From Pseudisothecium myosuroides (Eukaryota > Streptophyta > Bryopsida > Hypnales > Lembophyllaceae): DNA of 64,000 nt. The stretch spans positions 17,918,001-17,982,000 of the forward strand of contig OX637296.1 in NCBI GenBank assembly GCA_951799445.1, written 5' to 3'. Positions 57,521 to 64,000 of the stretch are shown piece by piece (positions within the stretch are counted from its first letter, which is position 1; every line of letters begins with the position of its first letter). Under the pieces are notes generated by a model, which saw nothing but the letters and a program-made list of their open reading frames with translations, did not search any database and had not been told where the DNA came from. Both the position numbers and the translations under genes were made by a program.

Positions 57521-59500
57521 CTCATTGTCACTCATATTGCCCTTCTATTTTATTTGCTGGATTTTAAGTTGAACAAACTCTTAATTAATGCAAATTTTTA
57601 AAAACAAATTAGAGTTATATCTCTACACCACCATTACAATTTTGCTCACTATAGGATTCCTCCCATTGGCGCCCACAATGGGTTCAATTACCTTCACACA
57701 TCTCCACTATTACACAACTAAAATGGCACGCCAAAGCAACTTGGCTGGACTCATTATTTTAGTTTGTGGAATGAGTTGGATTGGTCCTACTACTTATGAT
57801 GAGTGTCATGGCCTAGCAAGAATTAGATTCAATCAAAGCAAATGCTAAAATAAGACTGTTGTTTGAGTGGAGGGAGTTACTACTTATTGTCTTCAGTTTC
57901 AAAGCCACACGGTTCACTACAAATTTGGACTCCTAGACAAGAAATAGAGTAATGACAAGAGAATGCTCCCCAAAATTGAAGCTGTAAAAAGTCATATTTT
58001 GTGGGTATGGCAAGATGGCGTTCAGAGGATCTCCACCAGTTGCCTGTAAATCAGGCACGCCACATGGACTGTGGCATGTCTTGACTAACAGACAGGCCCC
58101 GCTGAAATTCTGGGCCCCCATTGATTGGCTTGTTCCATGTGCCAGAACCCTGAACCAAGGTGCTGCAGACCCGATCTTCAAGTGGGCAATTAATAGGCGC
58201 ATCAGGGGTTCCAAATTTTAAAAAATTGAGCAAATCTGGTGGCTCGCACTGTGATCCAACCCCACTCAACCCTCAATAATTGGACAAAAGTATTGATTTC
58301 TTGTCATAATGTGGTGCAAGTTTAAATGCAAGAGACACTATAGTTTGATGTGTGGTGATTGATTTGTGTTGTGCCTTGCGTTGACATATCCATGAGTCTG
58401 TAATTGGTGGGTCATATAAAAACAACTGGGCACACCAAATCATTTGCCAGGGACAGTATAGCGTGCCCTGATTGAGATGCTCTCAGAGCTTGATTTTTGA
58501 GGGGCCGAGGAAGTTAACTAAGCCTTGGGACAAAATCAAGGCCAGGCGCAGGGCCGGGCCTTCTTGCAGTGAAGCAGTGGCGATGCTCATATAGTCTAAG
58601 CTGATCGGTCCCGGACCGGTCTGATAGATTGGTTTATAGAGGTTTATTGACTAAGAAAGGGTTATTTATAGTCACAGCCTTTGTTATGTGGCCCAGTCCG
58701 GGACCGGTCTGACATGATTAGTTTACAGAGGTTTATCAACTTAGAGAGGATCAACTTGGAGAGGTTCTACTGTAGAAGCACAACTTGCACTGCCAAATAA
58801 AAACTAAACTAAAATTGAAATCTCAGCTGCTGGGATCTGCTGAGTGGGTCAAGGCTCACATGCAGATGTCGGTTGCCGTCTACAAAACTCTGGTTTCTCC
58901 GCCCACACGCATGTTTTTCGGCACCTTCTGAACTTCGGAGTGTCCATGAAACTCACGATTTTAGTGCAATTGAAGCTCCATTCCGCACTTCTCAGCAGCT
59001 CGAGCTCAGACTTGGAATTGGTGGAGGACAACTAACTTTTTCAAGGACATGTAAACTACTTACAGTAGTAGCTGTGGGCAATGGCCTAATTCGAGAGTTG
59101 GGTTGTAAAGAATTTGACGAGAGCAAATCAAGGTCTCTTTGCAGTTCCTTTTCAGTTTTTCCAGCGCGTTGCTTTTGAGCGACAGTGCTGTTGTTTGTAC
59201 GTCGATGTTGTTAGGGTGATGAGTGTGAACCGGCGGAGATTCCAATACGTGATCGGAAGTCGAGGTTTTGAGTCAATGAATGGGGCTACTTTAATGTGCA
59301 GTTTTTTGGGATTCTAGGGCTGCGAACGTTTTTGATTTTAGCAGGAGGGTCTTTCAAAAAGATCCCTGGGGTAACAATGTTTAGTGTTCCTGAGCTTGGA
59401 AGGTAGCTTTTGTAGTTTGTTTCTTGCAGCTGCGGATTGTGTATTCGATTTTCCTTTTTTTGCTTGAAGATTTAGGGTAGAGATTGTTTTGAGATTAGGT
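57521..59500. other. Intergenic region and probable promoter of the G3P dehydrogenase gene
   Basis: No convincing gene. Two diverged 88-bp tandem units start at 58607 (GGTCCCGGACCGGTCTGA) and 58695 (AGTCCGGGACCGGTCTGA). The 101-codon frame at 58873-59178 begins with TTG rather than ATG and resembles no known protein; it may be leader sequence or an exon of another gene. The core promoter should lie in the last few hundred bases, but no TATA box stood out. Confidence 0.45.
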
Positions 59501-62500
59501 ATGAAGAGCTTGTGGAGTGGACTTGATGTATTTCCAGGGGCAATGAGCGAATCTGCCATTCTTTTCAGGGCGAGAGGTATTGTAGTATTCCCAAGAAGAC
59601 GCTCAGCTGGGTACGACCTAATTCAAATTATGTCGATGCGGACGACACCTGGGAATGGCGAAGAGAGGATGAAAAAGGAAAAAATTGCAGTGATTGGGAG
59701 TGGAAACTGGGGTTCTGTAGCTGCCAAGCTCGTGGCGACAAATGCCATTTCAAACTCATGTTTTCATGGTATGTGGGTTACAACATTTGCGTGAGAATGT
59801 GCTTGTGGGGAACTAAGGCAACCACAGTTTAAGCTTGGATTGTACGTCCAAATTTTTATTTATTCGTGTTAGCAATTGTAAAGGGACTCCAATGCACCAA
59901 AGTATGCCTAATTTGGAGATTGTATGCAAAAGTTGTAAGGGTTCGAAGGTAGAGGATCTGAATCCAACATAAATGTTTTGTTGTATGCAGTAATTAGATG
60001 AATTCAAAGCTTTACCAGTTGATGACCTAAAACCAGCATGGATTTTATCCACGGAACAATTGCAATGTGTCAATGTTTTGTTGGTAGATGACCTAAAAAA
60101 GACATGAGATCTGATGTTAACTCAAAATCAATATGTATTCCTTGGCTAAATTTGTGACAGATGAAGTGCGTATGTTTGTACACGAGGAGATTTTGGACAA
60201 TGGAGCCAGTCTGACACAAGTCATCAATGAGAAGAAGGTTAGCATCACGCCCTTTCTTGGCTTTGTGATGAGTAATTGGACAGAGAGACCATTTTACATG
60301 CAGTATTATAAAAAATTTATTTCAAAATTCCCAATGAAAGGTTCTTTCTTCAGTGCATTTTTGACCTTGCTTGCTTTTCTTTTTCATTATGTTTGTTCCA
60401 ATTTTTCTCTTTGATTTTGATGGTTATGTTGTTTCTACTGTTTCTGTTCCATGGGCAGCAAAATGTCAAGTATCTACCGAATGTAGATCTCGGTTGCAAC
60501 GTCGTGGCGGACTCAAATCTGGAGAGCGCCGGTACCTCGTCAATTTTTTCTAAAATTTCAGGAAGTTTTGGGTGGTCTCTCTTTGGGACATGTTGGACTG
60601 CCCCTACATATGCCTAGTCTTGCTTGACCCTAAACCGTTGTTTGCAAGGGGAGATCAGTGAAGGATGCAACAATGTTAGTATTCTGTACGCCCCACCAAT
60701 TTGTGTACCCGATTTTCGACCAACTCAAGGGCAAAGTTGATCCTCAAGCCAAGGCTATATCTCTCATAAAAGGAATGGAGGTATTGGGATACTTTCCGTA
60801 ATCGTCAGATTTCTGCTGCAACTTTTGTTCTTATTCAAAAGCAAGCCCTTGAAAATTGAGTGTATGTTGAGTTTCCCCATATCTGTTTTGGAAATGCAGA
60901 GTTTGTAATTGTGATAGCCTGCAGAAGTACAATCTTGGCCTATGTTTTTGATTACCAGAAATATGCATCGTTGTAGTAGTTCACTGATTTGTGGATTCCA
61001 CGTGGTATTGAAGGTGAAACCAGATGGGCCAGTCATGATGTCAAAGTTGATCACAGAGAATCTGGGCCTTGACTGCTCGGTACTCATGGGAGCGAATATT
61101 GCGAATGAGGTGTGCGTTGCTCTATTTTCCTGGTTAAGAATCTACCATTAGAAGGATTTTTTTTTCAATTTAATAACCTTCAACACAGCAGTTGGTATTT
61201 TTATACAAGAGGGTTGGAGTTATGTAAGGCCTCTATATGATCACTGTGACCGTAGGGAGACCTTTTCATGGGAAATATTCTCATTATGATGCTGACTAAA
61301 AGTTCTTGAAATGGTCTGGTTTTAAAGAAACCCCTATTTTGACTAATGATGGCATAAAGCATCCAGTCATTCTGCATAAACTGCTGTTTTATTTCAAAGA
61401 TCCGGCAATTGTCTTCACTAATAGTACAAGCGTGTATTCCAGGTGGGCATGGAAGAGTTTAGTGAAGCAACTGTTGGTTACCGATCAGATAAGAGCGTGG
61501 CTGATGCTTGGGTTCAAGCGTTTCACACTCCCTACTTCCGCGTTGCAGCTGTAAGCCCATCTCATTAAATCTAAGCGAAGCTCTGACAGTTGATGAAATT
61601 AACAAAGGTTTTGGTTTTTGGTTTTTAGAGTTTAGGGTTTAAGAACTTTTACGTAACATGTGGCACAGATGTCTCCTTATGGTCACAATGTTTTTACAAA
61701 GGATTCCATATGGATCATAGGGAGACCTCTATGCAATCACTGTGAGACTATACGGATTCCTTCCTATAAATCATGGGAAACATTCTCTTTATGATGTCTT
61801 TTTGAAAGTTCCTGAAACTGTCTTGAATGTTATCTAACTTTAATGAAACCCCTGGTATATTCATCATGGTTTTTTTTCTTCGAATCCCATGATGAATATT
61901 TTCCAGATATGGTTTTTGTATATTCACTTCTCTTGACAGCATTTGTAGCATCTTCCTTTTGTAGGTGCAAGACGTTGAAGGGGTTGAGCTTTGTGGTACA
62001 TTGAAAAATGTAGTCGCCTTGGCTGCGGGTAATTTTCGATTCTTTTTGTATGGATCAGTCATTTTATCCAGTAATTGTCCAAGCTACAAATATACAGTAT
62101 ACTTTGGAGGAAGCTTATAGTCAATTATAGTAGCTTTCAAACCATATATCTATCGTTCAAAGATGGAAGGCATGTTCTCTACTGGTACATTTTTTCACTT
62201 TCTTGAAGCTTTCTCAATGATTTATTCAAACTCCTATAGATATGGAAATTTCCGCGTTTGGCCATTTGGCAATCTGCTTCTTGACGATTAAACCTAGGTG
62301 CCTTAGGAAATTGAAAATGTGCAATACACCATAGTGACAATCCAAACAAAACGATAATGATGTGCAGGATTTGTGGATGGCCAGGGGATGGGCAGTAACA
62401 CCAAGGTCTGGAAAACTTTGGTTTTGTATGATGCCAAATGTACTTCGATACCTAATTTGCATTCTTGGCGCAGACTTTTTAATTTTGATAAGAGTATGAC

Positions 62501-63601
62501 TTTGTGATAAGTGTATGTCGTTGGAAACTGAATGGAATTCAGAGACCAAATTTTGCAGAGTTTCCTGTTAATGAGTTTCCCTGTTGACTGATTGCAAATT
62601 TTCTGTTGCAAATATTCAGGCGGCTATCATTCGAATAGGACTGAGGGAGATGATGGGATTTTCGAAGTTGCTTTGTCCAACTGTCAAGGATGCAACCTTC
62701 TTTGAGAGTTGTGGCGTGGCAGACCTCATCACCACTTGCTGTATTTTTCTCCCCCAATTTGAAATTATGACATAAATATATTGTAAGCAAGTATTTGTAG
62801 ACTAGATGAGAATCTGCAGCGATCTTGCGAAACCAAAATCCAGTGGTATCCCACATGAACATTTACGTGGTATTATTCTCATCTGTACTGTACTATGGCT
62901 GCAACATTTTTTTTCTTGTTGGACTTGTTTGCCTGTAGTTTACAAGTTGCAATAGAAACAAATTCGAGTCATTTGACCTCGAAGACTAGTAGTTCCTTGT
63001 ATTCACTGCTCCACAAGAATTGCTTAGAGAATTGTGGTTTTGCAGACATGGTTTGCATATAGAAAAAGCTTGCTGGCAGTCTCTAAATCGTGATTAGCGT
63101 GACTTTTTGACTCATAAATGGTCAACTATTTGGGAATGAGTGGAACTCAGGGACCAAACAATCTTCAAAGTTATTTTCTAATGTCAAGGGAATCACAAAA
63201 AGTCAGGCCACTGAGCTTTTGAATGCATGTTTCTTGCAGTTGGGGGACGCAATAGAAAAGTTGCTGCAGAATTTTCCCGAAATGGTGGAAAGAGGTCAGT
63301 GGATATATGAATCTCATTGCTTCCAGAATTTTACACATTATCTTTACAGTAGCACCGATGGTTCCAAGGTAATGCTATACTAATTTTGTTTCATTCATTA
63401 AGGTTGCACTTGTTCCTTGTGCACTACCTCCAACCGACTTTGCATTCACGATGGTCTTTGGGTCAAATGGTTACTCTACTTATTTTGTACATTTCAGGAC
63501 GATGACGTTTAAATTTCACGTGACAAATCTGTGTATGGTGATGCTGTGCTAGGTCTTTTGATGAGCTTGAGGCAGATTTACTGGGAGGCCAAAAGCTTCA
63601 A
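59501..63601 (+). CDS. NAD-dependent glycerol-3-phosphate dehydrogenase, 3'-truncated
   Basis: The enzyme interconverts dihydroxyacetone phosphate and glycerol 3-phosphate with NAD(H). Exons: 59501-59768, 60161-60237, 60459-60531, 60659-60780, 61014-61109, 61443-61550, 61965-62028, 62368-62405, 62620-62740, 63240-63294 and 63553-63601. All junctions are GT..AG and phases agree. Visible features are the NAD-binding [11 protein letters not shown] motif, [26 protein letters not shown], the substrate-site [39 protein letters not shown] and GGRNRKVA. Homologues extend about 60 residues past [15 protein letters not shown], so the last exon(s) lie beyond the window. The ATG at 59501 adds about 43 residues before the conventional start at 59630 ([10 protein letters not shown]); that Ser/Arg-containing extension could be a targeting peptide, but cytosolic forms start near 59630. 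Confidence 0.92.
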
Positions 63602-64000
63602 GTGAGTTCCTTGTCGAAGTCTCTAGATTTGGAGTTGAAATTTAAGGCTTAAATGCCTCTCCATGAGTAGTGCAGATTTGTCTTGCAATTGAGGGCATAG
63701 TTGTCACATTAGACAGACCGTCCGCCCAAACTGTTTGATTTATCTGCATGTTTGGGATGTTCAGTGCCTTTAATTCGTCCGATGTAATTACTTTAAGATA
63801 GTCACATTAACCGTTCGGTCCGTTTAAACCGTCCGATGTGTCCGCCCGTCTAAGATGTCTAGTGATCCTAACTCGCCCAACGTTACAACAATGATTGAGG
63901 GTGCCTTTCAATTCTGCTTATTTTGTTTGTGATTATCATTCTCTAGTGGAATTTCAAACGGTCTTTTTCTTTTGTGATCACAAGGACCATTGTTGGTTGA
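63602..64000. other. Intron of the G3P dehydrogenase gene running off the window
   Basis: It starts with donor GTGAGT at 63602. No further dehydrogenase exon was recognised before 64000. Short repeats of the CCGTCCGATGT/CCGTCCGCC type lie at about 63717-63850. Confidence 0.6.

Noticed and set aside
57588..57848. 86-codon ORF with hydrophobic N-terminus
   Set aside because: No family resemblance, AT-rich repeat context and no supporting splice or codon signal.
58864..59178. 101-codon open frame upstream of the dehydrogenase
   Set aside because: It starts at TTG, has no recognisable homology and could be leader sequence; not called as a gene.
1..64000. CRISPR arrays, operons, rRNA, LTR retrotransposon polyprotein
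   Set aside because: Nothing of these kinds is visible; the tandem arrays here have degenerate units without unique spacers.

Overview
The window reads as plant nuclear DNA: AT-rich, intron-bearing and crowded with nested DNA transposons. The host genes are an NAD-dependent glycerol-3-phosphate dehydrogenase of plant type, split into at least eleven exons, and three F-box loci. I cannot name the species. Clear piggyBac-like and apparently P-superfamily transposases suggest a seedless plant (fern, lycophyte or bryophyte) rather than a flowering plant, but that is inference. No organellar genes, tRNA, rRNA, CRISPR array or retrotransposon polyprotein were found.

Layout. 1-2 kb: 3' part of a hAT transposase with ACCGGT tandem repeats behind it. 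2.6-6.5 kb: decayed piggyBac-like transposase gene on the minus strand, split by a 563-bp MITE. 7-11 kb: mostly non-coding. 11.5-14 kb: F-box pseudogene in a 2.5-kb duplicated block; the intact twin is at 39-41.4 kb. 14-23.6 kb: repeats, including three TTAA-type MITEs, a Harbinger-like MITE and inverted-repeat elements. 24.5-25.7 kb: another F-box gene, probably frameshifted. 29.0-33.5 kb: CACTA element with AAC target duplication and no visible transposase. 34.4-36.0 kb: two elements with 4-bp target duplications. 36-44.4 kb: duplicated non-coding sequence around the intact F-box gene. 46.5-56.2 kb: a complete 9,652-bp DNA transposon. 59.5 kb to the end: the glycerol-3-phosphate dehydrogenase gene, lacking its last exon(s).

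The most interesting object is the 9.65-kb transposon. It has perfect 15-bp terminal inverted repeats (CTCGGGGGGTGCACT) and an exact 8-bp target duplication (TCTTTAAT). It carries a zinc-finger transposase pseudogene whose motif order resembles P-element/THAP9 transposases, plus spliced ORFs of unknown function. Two 563-bp MITEs share its terminal repeats, its 8-bp target duplications and an ACGTGC-like motif 34-36 bp inside the ends. One MITE sits in the coding sequence of this transposase and the other in the coding sequence of the piggyBac-like gene. In both cases, removing the MITE and one target copy restores the reading frame exactly. A second system is a family of TTAA-flanked MITEs with CCCCTAAA termini, one supported by a related empty site in the window.
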